A stretch of 64,000 nt of DNA from Fragum whitleyi (taxonomy: Eukaryota; Mollusca; Bivalvia; Cardiida; Cardiidae). This document shows, in pieces, positions 42,251-53,589 of the stretch; position 1 is the first letter of the stretch, and each line of letters starts with the position of its first letter. The notes under the pieces were generated by a model. That model saw only the letters and a list, made by a program, of their open reading frames with translations. It did no database searches and was not told where the DNA came from. The stretch lies in assembly GCA_948146395.1 (NCBI GenBank), contig OX411554.1, positions 41,739,869 through 41,803,868 of the forward strand, written 5' to 3'. Made by a program: the position numbers and the translations under genes.

Positions 42251-44770
42251 AGGACGGGTCTCCATAAGAGCTTTTTCGTGGCTAGAATAGATTTCTTTTA
42301 AACTTTTGCCATACGTACTATGATATAATCTGCGTGTACTGACAACATATTGGCATCTCAAACTTATTGGTTCTAGCTGTGCGCTGTGTTATAAGTGGGT
42401 GGGGTAATCTACTACGAACTTGAGTTTCATTTTAAACTTTTTTATCACCCAAATTATTTACTTTTGAGTTTGAGGCTACCACACAATACAACAATGAACT
42501 ATTCCTTAGTTGATATACGAAATTTATTTTAACTTATAATATTTTTCATTGTGATTATCCCCCTTTTTTGTCTTAAGGGAATTTCTTTGTTTTATTTCCT
42601 ACCAACTTTGTGGGTTTGCACAACACGTTTACAAATAGCCTTGAATATCAAATTTCTTTTGTTGATTGCAAAAAAAAAAAAAAAAAAAAATACAAAAAAA
42701 CTATTGCCCCTTTTTTTTTCTGCGGAAATCAATTCATTAATTTTGGAGTTATCTGCCCCTGAATATGAGAAAGTAGCAAAATTTAGCTTTAAACTGGCAT
42801 TATCAAGCCAAAGTAAGATGGATTTCTATGATATTTGGTATACTTGTTCCAACACATGAACTCATTTGTGATTGAAACTATTATTTGTAAAAGGTCAACT
42901 TTTAAAGTCACTCACAAAGGTCAAAATTAGCTCAAATTCAGCTTGTCAAGTGCATAACTAATTTATTTACCATCAGATTTTAAAGATATTTAGCACAGTT
43001 GTTACCCTTGATAGCCAAAACATATTTCGAAATGAACTCTTTGATAAGTTCGAGTTCAAGGTCAAATTTCAAGGTCAAATGTCAAAATAAGAGTAGTACA
43101 TGCTAATAGGTATATTTTTGTAGATCCTGAAATGATTTGACAAAAGTGCCCCCTTACATCAGCAAATATGTAATACAAGAAAAAAGTATGTGATATGTCT
43201 AGGCTCAAGGTCACACATGAAATTCAAATGTCAAAATAAGCACAAATTCATCTTTACAAGTGCATTTTTCATTACTTTTTTGACAGACTTTAACAATTTT
43301 TGGCACAGGTTTTTCTTATCACATGCACAAAAATTCTTTGCAATACATTTAGTGATATGTTGAAGTTCAAGGTCACATTTAAAGGTCAAATGTCAAGATG
43401 AGCACAAATTTGGCTTGAAAAGTGCATTACTCATTCATTTATTGACATATTTCAACAGTATTTCACACAGCTGATGCCCACCACAACTTCGAATTATTAC
43501 TGAATTCTTTGCAAAATATTTTTTGCTTGAGGTGGGTATCCACTGTGTCAAATATTGTGATTGTTTGTTAATAAATGAATGATTGATGCACTTGTGAAGC
43601 CAGATTTAGGCTTATTTTGAAATTTGACCTTCATATGTGACCTTGAATATCAACATATCATTAAATTTATTTCAAAATATTTGTGTAGATGTGATTGGTA
43701 GTACGTGTGCCAGATTTTGTTAAAGTATGTCAATAAATTAATGAAAAATGAACTTGTAAAGATGAATTTGTGCTTATTTTGACCTTTGACCTTCATGTAT
43801 GACCTTGAGCCTAGACATATCACATACTTATTTTCGTGTATTACATTTTTGCTGCTGAAAGGAGGAAGGTTTGTATTATCATTTTAGGATCTACAATAAC
43901 ATAAGATAGATATATACCTATTAGCATATACTTCTCTTATTTTGACATTTTACCTTGAAATTTGACCTTGAACGAAAACTTATTAAAAAGTTCATTTCAA
44001 AATATGTTTAAGCTTATCAAGGGTAACAACTGTGCTAAATATCTTTGAAATCTGATGGTAAATAAATTAGTTATGCACTTGACAAGCCGAATTTGAGCTG
44101 ATTTTGACCTTTGACCTTGGTGCGTGACCTTGAAAGTTGACCTGTCAAAAATATCAGTTCAAATCACAAATGAGTTTATATGTTGGAACAAATATGCCAA
44201 ATATCATTGAAATCTATCATATTTTGGCTTGAAAATGCCAGTTTAAAGCTAAATTTTGCTTATATCTCATATTCAGGGGCCGATAACGCAAAATTAGTGA
44301 ATTGATTTCCGCGGAAAAAACTTGAGGCAATAGTTTTGTATTTTCTTTGCAATCAATAAAAGAAATTTGATATTCAAGGCTATTTGTAAACGTGTTGTGC
44401 AAACCCGCAAAGTTTGTAGGAAATAAAACAAAGAAATTCCGTTAAGACAAAAAAGGGGAGATAATCGTAATGAAAAATATGATATGTCAAAAAAATCTGT
44501 ATATCAACTAAGGAATAGTTCATTGTTGTATTGTGTTGCAGCCTCAAACTCAAAAGTAAATAATTTGGGCGATATAAAAGTTTTAAAATGAAACTCAAGT
44601 TCGTAGTAAATTACCCCACCCACTTTTAACACAACACACAGCTAGAACCAATAAGTTTGAGATGCCAATATTTTGTCAGGAGACGCAGGTAATATTATAG
44701 TACGTATGGCAAAAGTTTAAAAGAAATCTATTCTAGCCACGAAAAGGCCCTTATGGAGACCCGTCCTTTG
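42251..44770. repeat. Giant hairpin IR2: 2.5-kb inverted repeat with arms of about 1.2 kb
   Basis: GGACGGGTCTCCATAAGAGC at the left pairs with GGCCCTTATGGAGACCCGTCC at the right. Matching continues through 'GGCTAGAATAGATTTCTTTT', 'TTTGCACAACACGTTTACAA' and CAAGTGCATAACTAATTTATTTA to a turn near 43490-43545. The inner parts of the arms hold about four blocks of 160-170 bp, each with AAGGTCA words. A poly(A) run at 42669-42690 is in one arm only, and substitutions and indels separate the arms. It directly abuts IR1. Confidence 0.85.
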
Positions 44771-45459
44771 TTTAAAGGAATTTCTGGAAGATATAATTAT
44801 GGTAAAACAGGATGGAAAACGTTGTTTTGTTTTCAGAATAATTCAACATTAAACCAGTTACAATGGAAAATTTAACCAATCTTTTGAATAACTTGATTTT
44901 AAAGCGATTTTAAAATTCGTTTCCGATAAACAATTGGGTCACAACAAAAGTGCTTCCAGTCTTGTCCGGAATTTACCGTTTAGTTCAAACGGTGTGCTTT
45001 GATTTTGCGCATTTCAACCTTGGAGATCAAAATAAGCCTGCAGGTAACAGGAGACAGGGATTGGGTGTGTGTGGGTGGGTACGGGGTCGGTGGGGGTAGG
45101 GGTGGGGGGTCCAAAGCCGTAATGATTCACAATTCTCCAACGTCGCATAAAAAAGGTACACAATAATAGATTTCGATTTTTGAAAAAACAAAAAGACGAT
45201 TTTTGTATGCACGCGTATCGGAACTTTCAGTGCTTTGATTCGTTATAAGAAGGAAATTTAACTTACTAATCGTATGGCCTATATCCTTTGCACTGAGTTT
45301 TAGTTATGAAACATGTGCTCATTACGTTCGTGGGTGAAGGTTTAGTACAACCATAAAATCAACAGCCATTAAAAAAGCTCCAGTTAAAAAAAAAAACGAG
45401 CTCGAATATCGGTCCTACATCTCCTGAATACAAATATTGAGATTGTGGAACATTATCTT
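44771..45459. other. Unassigned region
   Basis: A GT/G-rich tract lies at about 45064-45112. No gene was recognised. Confidence 0.3.
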
Positions 45460-45561
45460 AAAGGAACTTAAACAGTTTTAACCAAGATTCCCTAATGATT
45501 TCATAAGAGAATCACATGACTTTCGAAATGTTGATGAACTGTTACGGGCCTACTACCTTAA
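45460..45561. mobile_element. Palindromic MITE R9, degraded copy
   Basis: The right end is well kept: TTTCGAAATGTTGATGAACT, GTTACGGGCCTACTACC then TTAA (45558-45561). The left arm is largely eroded. Confidence 0.5.
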
Positions 45562-46460
45562 CTAATTGGCTTCTTGCAATTCAGCTTAATACGGGGACAA
45601 CACTCATACGTTTAGGATGGGAAATCAGAAAAACGTGAACGTTTGAAAATGGATCAAGGCTCTGCAAGGACATGCCCTTTGTAAAGTATTTTGCATTTTT
45701 AAAACCATTTCGGGCACGTTTTGATCTTGAATGCAGGGCGGCTTTCGAACTAAACATAAGTGCCAAACAAAAGAATTTCAAATTCGCCACCGTTCTATTT
45801 GATGGTATGAAATCTGATTCTCGAAGAAAATGATATTTGTTTTTAAAGTCACTTTTAAGATCTTCTATCAATGCAATGGTATGATTGTCGCTGCCATATG
45901 CTTATGATGATATCAAATGTATACTATAAAACGGTGAAAAGATGCATAAGTTTGAGTGAGTGATCATCGGTTGATATCGGTTAATGTATAGAGACAGGGA
46001 GAGGGGGGGGGGGGGGCAAAAAAAGGGCTAGCTTTGATTCTTAACGTTGCATGTGATTACACGTGAAAGGGGGGGGGGGGGCAACATTTCTCAAACACCT
46101 CGGTAACGTGCCCGTCTTGTAGCTAGAATAGAAGATAAGCATGACAACAATAATTTAGTTATATCGCGACGACTGGTACTCATACCCATGGTTTCCTGTT
46201 AATGACCACAACAGTACATTCGAAACAATAGCTGTCAACCATACTAAAGCGAACTACATATAAATCATTTGCCATTCGATGGGAGACAAATTCCGAGTGT
46301 CACAATGACTTTTGTCATATAACGGATTAGACTTTTTTTTTCAAAAAAAAAAAAAAAAAAAAAAAATAAAAAATAAAAATAAAAAACGGATTAAAGTTTG
46401 GACTGAGCCAGGGATCGAACACACGACCCCATGATTGAGAACCAGCTAACCGTCACTATC
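45562..46460. other. Unassigned region with G and A runs
   Basis: G runs lie near 46004 and 46071; an A-rich run lies at 46344-46386. At 46405-46450 a minus-strand TTCGATCCCTGG-like B box suggests a tRNA-SINE head remnant next to the foldback element, but no body was identified. Confidence 0.3.
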
Positions 46461-47650
46461 ACACCGTACAACCGGTTGCGGCGATGACGGGTGAGAGTCA
46501 ACGATGACAGCATCGGAACATTATGCGGAGGAGACGGTAGGTCAAATAAATGATCGTGTAAGTGTTCAGCGCTTCTATAAGGTCAGAGATTCGCAGTGCA
46601 GAGGTCCGAAAATCGAATCTCCCTCTCACCTTTTCTTATATATCTGCATGAAGTAATTTGCTATTGCTCAGTGGCCTTTACATAAAATAAAAATATGTTT
46701 AAGAAAAGTTACGGATAGATTTTTCATTTTTCACAATCCTCCTTTTTCGATCTCTGGCTATGAAAGCAAGATTTTATTTTGTCTAAAATAAAAATCATTC
46801 TTGTGAACTCGGGGATATTATCGAAAGTTAACAAAAGATAATGAAAGACAGGCCAACTATGTTTTCCAATAGAAATGCTTTTTTGACTCGTCGAATGTAT
46901 ACTAAGTCACTGGAATTACAAGTAAAAAATGTATACGAGATATTCAGTCGGATCACAACTGTTTTTTCTTGGTTTGTGAGTATTTGAAATCCTACATTAA
47001 ATCCCTTGAATTATTTTTCGATATGGCACATCATTTGAAAAATAGTGGACATGAATGTCAGCATGTATGTCGATCTAAATTGTTTTGGTGTGTTATTGAA
47101 AAATACTACACCAAAAATGATCATTTTTATGCGAGAATCTGAATATGGGTCTGTCGACATCGGCAATCACAAATAATTCAGTTTTGTCATCTACGTCAAC
47201 CCCGTGAAATTTCGACTGTCTACAGAGGCAACATTTTTCTTACTACATGTAGTCTTTGGGGACCCGCTGTGTGTTTATTTTTTTGAATTATGGCTTCAAA
47301 TTTGGAAGAAATATCGGCGGATGATTAGACTTTAGCTGTGTATAAGTTAAAATAGCATTTATTGAGAGATAGGCGAAATATGAGGGCATAAAGTCTAATT
47401 TCGCAATTTTTCATGGGAAACCTCCAAAATAATCAATGATTGTGGCCTTATTTGGGAGGGATATGAGAAAAGATTAATTATATAGAAACTGAACACTTAC
47501 ACGATCATTTATCTGCTTTAGAATACCAAAGCTTCAATCGTTTATATACACGAATAAATTTATTTGACCTACCGTCTCCTCGGCATAATGTTCCGATGCT
47601 GTCATCGTTGACTCTCACTCGTCATCGCCGCAACCGGTTGTACGGTGTGA
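46461..47650. mobile_element. Foldback element R13, 1.2 kb
   Basis: Left arm 46461-46569 (ACACCGTACAACCGGTTGCG...GACAGCATCGGAACATTATG...GATCGTGTAAGTGTTCAG) is matched by the inverse at 47489-47650. The right arm is about 50 bp longer; the extra segment lies between two ATAAAT words, as if lost from the left arm by slippage. The spacer of about 0.9 kb has no recognised coding sequence. Confidence 0.75.
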
Positions 47651-48184
47651 CTATGGTATAAAGTTAGCCGGAGCCAAAATTAGGGTTCAGCTCAGTTAAT
47701 GGATTTACAAATATCTCATTTGAGGTACGGTTCACTGACGCGTGTTACTAGAAAGATAAGCACAGAAATGGTGTAAATGTCTTAACTTAATGTAAGCACG
47801 TAGATGGTTTTGCGGATACCACAAAAATGCATAATTGTATTTTAGTGTCATCCGATTGTTTCATAAGAAGACATCGAGTCACATTTAGCTAAAACGACGG
47901 AGAAATTTTTAAATAAGCAATTCAGCTAGAGTAAGATAAAAAGAAAAAATCAAAGTACTGACAGTACTGAAAGCCAGGTCTTGAGTACATGTAAATGGTT
48001 GAACTCGTTCTCCTTTCAGGGAGAAACAAAACATAATAAAGTACAAAAAAGTAATTGTAACCTCAAATTTTAGAGACTTGCATAAAATCTCACAAAAGAA
48101 AAAAAAAAAAAAAAAAAAAACATTACAAAAATATACATACGCAATATCATGAGTTTTGGTTTAAACCTATTTATTTTACATCGA
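47651..48184. other. Unassigned region
   Basis: An A run lies at 48097-48120. No gene was recognised. Confidence 0.3.
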
Positions 48185-48365
48185 TTGGGAAACAAGATCT
48201 TACAACTTAGATTAATCCCTCTCGATTCTGCTTCCTGGAAAATTCACCAGTACTCGCGCCGAATGTGTGGGCCAATGAAAGACCCAAGATCGATAGCCGC
48301 TCCCGGGAATCGAACTGGGTCAAGAGGTAGACGCTCTACCTCTAGACCACGGACACCACACAGTG
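48185..48365 (-). mobile_element. tRNA-derived SINE, family D
   Basis: On the minus strand GTGTCCGTGGTCTAGAGGTA GAGCGTCTACC (A box and D arm) is followed by AGTTCGATTCCCGGGAGCGG (B box), then ATCGATCTTGGGTCTTTC and CATTCGGCGCGAGTACTGGT. The head is tRNA-like, but a SINE body follows directly and there is no clean anticodon stem, so I do not call a tRNA gene. Confidence 0.6.
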
Positions 48366-49456
48366 TGTGAGTACATGAGTACATTGTATAGGTCAGAGGA
48401 TATGAAACACATCTAAAATAATAAAAAATATTTCAAACGATAGAAAATTGTTTTCCTTTTTCTCTTGATGATATGCAGTACTTCCGAAATGATTGGTTGA
48501 GATAACCCTATATCACCCCATTAACTATTCAACGCCAGCATCTTGTATCCTGTAGCAGACGACTTTAAAATAGATTGGTTCAAAAGCAAAATATGCTCCT
48601 AATAAGTCATTTGGTATAAAAAATCCAAAGATATTATAAAAATTACCGACGTATCAGCCCAGCAAAGCACTCCGCTGTTGCGAAGGTCATGCTTATTGCT
48701 TAAAGACGTCGCATATGTTGCGTCTCAAATTATAAAATAAAATAATAAAAGAAAAAAGAAAAATAGAAATAATAGAAAAAATGAGAGAACTTCTCAATAT
48801 CTTGCCCCAAAATGATCCCTGGATCGGATCTTTGTTGAAATTTTTAGGGTGTTACAGACTTTAAAAAACTAAAAAAAAAAAAAAAAACATGATTCGCCGA
48901 TTGTGCGCCTCGAACCCACGCCGCGAATGTACAAAAGTTTCAGAGCTTCGGACGTATACGTTAGGCTATGGCCATTCCGTCTACACATTCGCGAATTTTA
49001 AGACTATATATTATTGATTTCCTAAAATACGATCCTTTCCTACGCGATTTACGATTGTGTAAAAAATATTCATATAGTTTACGGACCCAAAAGAATTGTC
49101 TTGTCTTTATTTTGATTTAACTAAAATGGCAGTTAAGTTAAAGCCGAAATGATACAGCAATTAGCGATTTTCGGTCTGTGCACACGAGGAACTAGTTTTT
49201 GATTTTGGCGGTGAAGAGGTCAACAATTTCTACCCCGTCTGGCAGCAATAAAGCCAGTATACTGAAAGTATACCTGGCTTTAAAAATATGAGTAGTGTAC
49301 CTTACTTATTTTTAAATGGACACTATCTGATATTCTGGGAGTCAGGCTAGTTTGAGATAAAACGGTGATTGTGAAGATAGCTACTTGAAATTATATGTTA
49401 CATGATCAGTTCATATATGCAGTGCGAACCCACAAATAGCCTAATGTGATTACATG
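48366..49456. other. Mostly unassigned; weak tRNA-like segment and a small hairpin
   Basis: A minus-strand GTGGGTTCGAGGCGC B-box-like word with a TGGCCATAGCCTAACG A-box-like word lies at about 48895-48990, probably a decayed SINE head. A hairpin AAGCCAGTATACT...AGTATACCTGGCTT lies at 49252-49281. Confidence 0.3.
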
Positions 49457-49719
49457 TACAACCAATCTGGCTCCAGCGACCACGTCTATTTAGCGACCAT
49501 TTTTATTATCCGACCGTTTTTAAAATCCCCTTCTTTAAATCAAAATATCTTAAAAGGTAGTCATTGTTGGTCTAGACATCATTGAAAATGAATCCTATGT
49601 CGTTAAAACTCACCAGAATCGTCTCAATGAGACGATTCTTTTGAGCATTAAAAACAGGATTATTGAGAAATACGCAATATTTTGCATATTCAATACAAAA
49701 ATGTTACTTATTTGTTAAA

Positions 49720-49766
49720 ACAACAACAACAACAACAACAACAACAAAACCCAACAACAACAAAAA
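49720..49766 (+). repeat. CAA microsatellite
   Basis: About 13 CAA units with one interruption, immediately before the pearl-like repeat start. Similar CAA runs occur at 59645-59670 and 59755-59775. Confidence 0.9.
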
Positions 49767-49770
49767 AACA

Positions 49771-51726
49771 AGAGGACCCTGAGGGCCCTAAATCGCTCAC
49801 CTGATATTTCAAGTAAATTATCATTAAGACTCCATTTCCTATGATATGGCATGAACCTTCCCATTTTCAACAGAGTTCATTCTTGTGACCTGGCAAACAT
49901 TTTGATCAAGTTTCAAGAAGATTGGACTATATTTGTGGCGTTTGGAGCTCTTACGAGAAAATTGTAATTAAGGCCCCTTTTCCCGTGATATGGCACGTAT
50001 ACTTCCCATTTTCAAATGAGTTCATCCTCATGACATAACAAACATTCTGACAAAGTTTCATGATGATTGGACCATATTTGTGGCCTCTAGAGAGTAAACA
50101 AAAAATTGTCATTAAACACCTTTTCCCGTGATATGGCACCGATCCTTCCCATTTTCAATAGACTTCATCCTCATGACCTAACAAATATTCTGACCAAGTT
50201 TCATGAAGATTGGACCGTATTTGTGGCTTCTAGAGTCTAAACAAGAAATTTGTCATTAAGGCCCCTTTTCCCGTGATATGGCACAGATCCTTTCCATTTG
50301 AGCAATTTTCATAAGGGACAACCCAAGGAATATTTCTGCCAAGTTTGGTTGATTTTGACTCATAAGTTTAGGAGGAGATGTTGTTTAAAGATATTGTTGA
50401 CAAAATTGTCATTAAAACACCTTTTCCCGTGATATGGCATGGATCCTTCCCATTTTCAATAGACTTCATCCTCATGACCTAACAAATAATCTGACCAAGT
50501 TTCATGAAGATTGGACCATATTTGTGGCTTCTAGAGTGAAAACAAGAAATTTGTCATTAAGGCCCCTTTTCCCGTGATATGGCACAGATCCTTTCCATTT
50601 AAGCAATTTTCATAAGGGACCACCTAAGGAATATTTCTGCCAAGTTTGGTTGATTTTGACCCATAGGTTTAGGAGGAGATGTCGTTTAAAGATATTGTTG
50701 ACAAAATTGTCATTAAGGCGCCTTTTTCCGTGATATGGCATGGATCCTTCCCATTTTCAAAAGACTCCATCCTCATGACCTAACAAACATTTTGACTAAG
50801 TTTCATGAAGATTGGACCATATTTGTGGCTTCTAGAGTGAAAACAAAAAAATTGTCATTAAGGCCACTTTTCCTGTGATATGGCACGGATCCTTTCCATT
50901 TGAGCAATTTTCATAAGGGACCACCCAAGGAAAATTTCTGCCAAGTTTGGTTGATTTTAACCCATAAGTTTAGGAGGAGATGTCGTTTAAAGATATTGTT
51001 GACAAAATTGTCATTAAGGCGGCTTTTTCTGTGAAATGGCACGGATCCTTCCCATTTTCAATAGACTTCATCCTCATGACCTAACAAACATTCTGACCAA
51101 GTTTCATGAAGATTGGACCATATTTGTGGCTTCTAGAGTAAAAACAAGAAAATTGTCATTAAGGCCCCTTTTCCTGTGATATGGCACGGATCCTTTCCAT
51201 TTGAGCAATTTTCATAAGGGACCACCCAAGGAATATTTCTGCCAAGTTTGGTTGATTTTGACCCATAAGTTTAGGAGGAGTTGTCGTTTAAAGATATTGT
51301 TGACAAAATTGTCATTAAGGCGGCTTTTTCTGTGAAATGGCATGGATCCTTCCCATTTTCAATAGACTTCATCCTCATGACCTAACAAACATTCTGACCA
51401 AGTTTCATGAAGATTGGACCATATTTGTGGCTTCTAGAGTAAAAACAAGAAAATTGTCATTAAGGCCCCTTTTCCTGTGATATGGCACGGATCCTTTCCA
51501 TTTGAGCAATTTTCATAAGGGACCACCCAAGGAATATTTCTGCCAAGTTTGGTTGATTTTGACCCATAAGTTTAGGAGGAGATGTCGTTTAAAGAAAAAG
51601 TTGACGCCGTGACGGACAGACGGACAGATGGACAGACGGACAGACGGACAGATGGACAGACGGACGCCGGACAATGATCGATCACAATAGCTCTCTTGAG
51701 CACTTCGTGCTCAGGTGAGCTAAAAA
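49771..51726 (+). repeat. Pearl-like repeat P2, copy 1, with about five 300-bp units
   Basis: Start: AGAGGACCctgaGGGCCCTAAATCGCTCACCTGA. Core: a 301-bp unit (for example 'GACAAAATTGTCATTAAGGC' at about 50399, 50700, 51001, 51302), itself built of two related blocks ('CCTTTTCCCGTGATATGGCA'). End: a GGACAGACGGACAGA run, GGACGCCGGACAATGATCG, then the hairpin TTGAGCACTTCGTGCTCAGGTGAGCT and AAAAA. It has the same terminal design as P1 (3391-4650) but a different core. Confidence 0.75.
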
Positions 51727-52268
51727 CCTCACCTGATATTTCAAGTAAATTATCATAAAGATTCCATTTCCTATGATATGGCATGAACCTTCCCATTTTC
51801 AACAGAGTTCATTCTTGTGACCTGGCAAACATTTTGATCAAGTTTCATGAAGAATGGATTATATTTGTGGCGTTTGGAGCTCTTACGAGAAAATTGCCAT
51901 TAAGGCCTCTTTTCCCGTGATTTGGCACCGATCCTTCCCATTTTCAATAGACTTCATCCTCATGACATAACAAACATTCTAACCAAGTTTCATGAAGATT
52001 GGACCATATTTGTGGCTTCTAGAGTGTAAACAAGAAATTTGTCAGTAAGGCCCTTTTCCCGTGATATGGCACCGATCCATTCCATTTGAGCAATTTTCAT
52101 AAGGGACCGCCCAAGGAATATTTCTGCCAAGTTTGGTTGATTTTGACCCATAAGTTTAGGAGGAGATGTCATTTAAAGAAAAAATTGACGCCGTGACGGA
52201 CAGACGGACGCCGGACAACGATCGATCACAATAGCTCCCTTGAGCACTTCGTGCTCAGGTGAGCTAAA
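51727..52268 (+). repeat. Pearl-like repeat P2, copy 2 (short, tandem)
   Basis: It follows the first copy directly, starting again at CTCACCTGATATTTCAAGTA without the 5' hairpin. It has only about one 300-bp unit and ends with the same GACGCCGGACAACGATCG and terminal hairpin plus AAAAAA. This looks like a tandem duplication through the shared CTCACCTGA/terminal sequence. Confidence 0.7.
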
Positions 52269-52452
52269 AAAACGTGTATCAAGCAGTCATTTCTATAACG
52301 GCCGCTTTATGGCGGTGCCGTTTGTGGTCGCTATAAAACAAGTTTTACTGTATATGCATTGTTTCTCGCCGATGTCGTCGCCGTCATATCACAGGCGGTA
52401 GCGCACAAGACTCCTAAACATGATGACAGGGTCATGGGTTCGTTCTTTAACG

Positions 52453-52603
52453 CAGTGGACCCGTAATAATCCATCAACGTTTCGAAAGTAAATGATCTTT
52501 CAAAGCGTTAACCGAGGTTTTCCTTATGCCAGTTTCACTAGGAAACCTGGGTAAGCATTGATCACGAGTTCCGAAAATTTTGCGGAACTTTTACGGGTCC
52601 ACT
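52453..52603. mobile_element. Palindromic MITE R9, copy 4
   Basis: CAGTGGACCCGTAATAATCC, inner GTTAACCGAGGTTTTCC / GGAAACCTGGGTAAGC, and right TGCGGAACTTTTACGGGTCC ACT. TTAA flanks are not preserved here. Confidence 0.65.
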
Positions 52604-53281
52604 ATAGTAATCTTTCAAAAAGAAAGCAGCTGGTGAAAGCCGATATCCCATTTGCTTTTACACCCAAGAATATTTTTCAGCAAGATATAGATTTTGAGAT
52701 CTTACATATATTTGAAAGCTATACATAAACCTATCTAGGATAAACATTAGAAATTAAGTGAAGGCATTCTAACCAGTCTTCAACTCCTTTCTGAAGTTGG
52801 TGACCCAGGTGGTACAAGGCCCAGGTTCACGCCATTTAGTTATTTTTTTATCAGGGTCTGATCACAAAGATTTTTGTCCTCACCTAAAAGTTTATTCAAA
52901 ATTCAAATTCGAATAAATATTTCATTTCAACAATGCTTGTAACAACGATGACTTACTTATCTTTTATTTCATTCATATAGTATAGACTTCAAGCAAAATT
53001 ACAGACTAAGTCTAACGAATTTGAGAAAATTCTCAGCTGAGTACATGCATATTAGTCTTGGATTCTAGCTACCTATTGTTATAGGTATGTCTCAGACTTT
53101 GCGAACATATTTCCATTAAAACGATGGACATGTAAATGTATTATTCACGAATAAAAACATACCTCAATCAACTGAGTAAATCCAGGTTAACTTTTTTCTG
53201 TTTACAATTGTGAATATTGGTTCTTTCACCTCACATGACCCCGGTGAGAAAATATGGGCGTGATCTGAAATACACACTTTC
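52604..53281. other. Unassigned region
   Basis: No gene or repeat was recognised. Confidence 0.3.
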
Positions 53282-53510
53282 TTAACCCTTTCCTGTTTTA
53301 CAAAATTTTGGACCTGTCCAAATTCAAAGGTTTTGCAGACAAAAATTTAAAGTGGATTTAATTTGAAAAACAACCATTCTGAAGGATAGAAAATAGTGTG
53401 TAAAAAGAAGAAATTGCTCGTCAGAAGCATTTTTTTCTTTTTTCACAATGTTTTCTCAATCATAAAATCATAGGCACGTAAAAGGCAGGGATTAAACAGC
53501 AAAGGGTTAA
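53282..53510 (+). mobile_element. TTAA-flanked MITE (piggyBac-like), copy 3
   Basis: TTAA then CCCTTTCCTGTTTTACAAAA; the right end is ATTAAACAGCAAAGGG then TTAA (53507-53510). Same length and order as 36113-36343. Confidence 0.8.
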
Positions 53511-53589
53511 GGGTCATGGTGACTATAGAGTGTACCTGTGGGTCAAGAGGTAGGTTACTGTATTATCCCAAGCGTATACCCTGTATAAT

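Larger units (their letters stand above)
49457..52352. mobile_element. TIR-bounded element carrying pearl-like arrays (tentative)
   Basis: The left end TA-CAACCAATCTGGCTCCAGCGACCACG matches the inverse of the right end, which on the minus strand reads TA-CAGTAAAACTTGTTTTAT AGCGACCAC. The left end has a second AGCGACC and the same body as 8523-8690. TA flanks and the CAGTAAAAC tip suggest a Tc1/mariner or pogo-type non-autonomous element. The pearl-like copies at 49771-52267 sit inside it. Confidence 0.45.

Noticed and set aside
42551..42859. A 102-codon frame and its partner at 44217-44402 with similar peptides
   Set aside because: Both come from the two arms of the giant hairpin; the similarity is due to the DNA inverted repeat and the frames are broken by stops.
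41278..44770. Assembly artefact (a fold-over chimera) as the cause of the large inverted repeats
   Set aside because: The arms differ by many substitutions and indels, which an artefact from one read would not show. Long-read confirmation is still the decisive test.
49771..51726. CRISPR-like array, because of regularly spaced similar blocks
   Set aside because: The repeats are 300-bp units without unique spacers, in a eukaryotic repeat with known-type ends.
51572..51802. VCPSVRLSVCPSVRLSV-like repeat protein
   Set aside because: Translation of the GGACAGACGGACAGA run in the tail of the pearl-like repeat.
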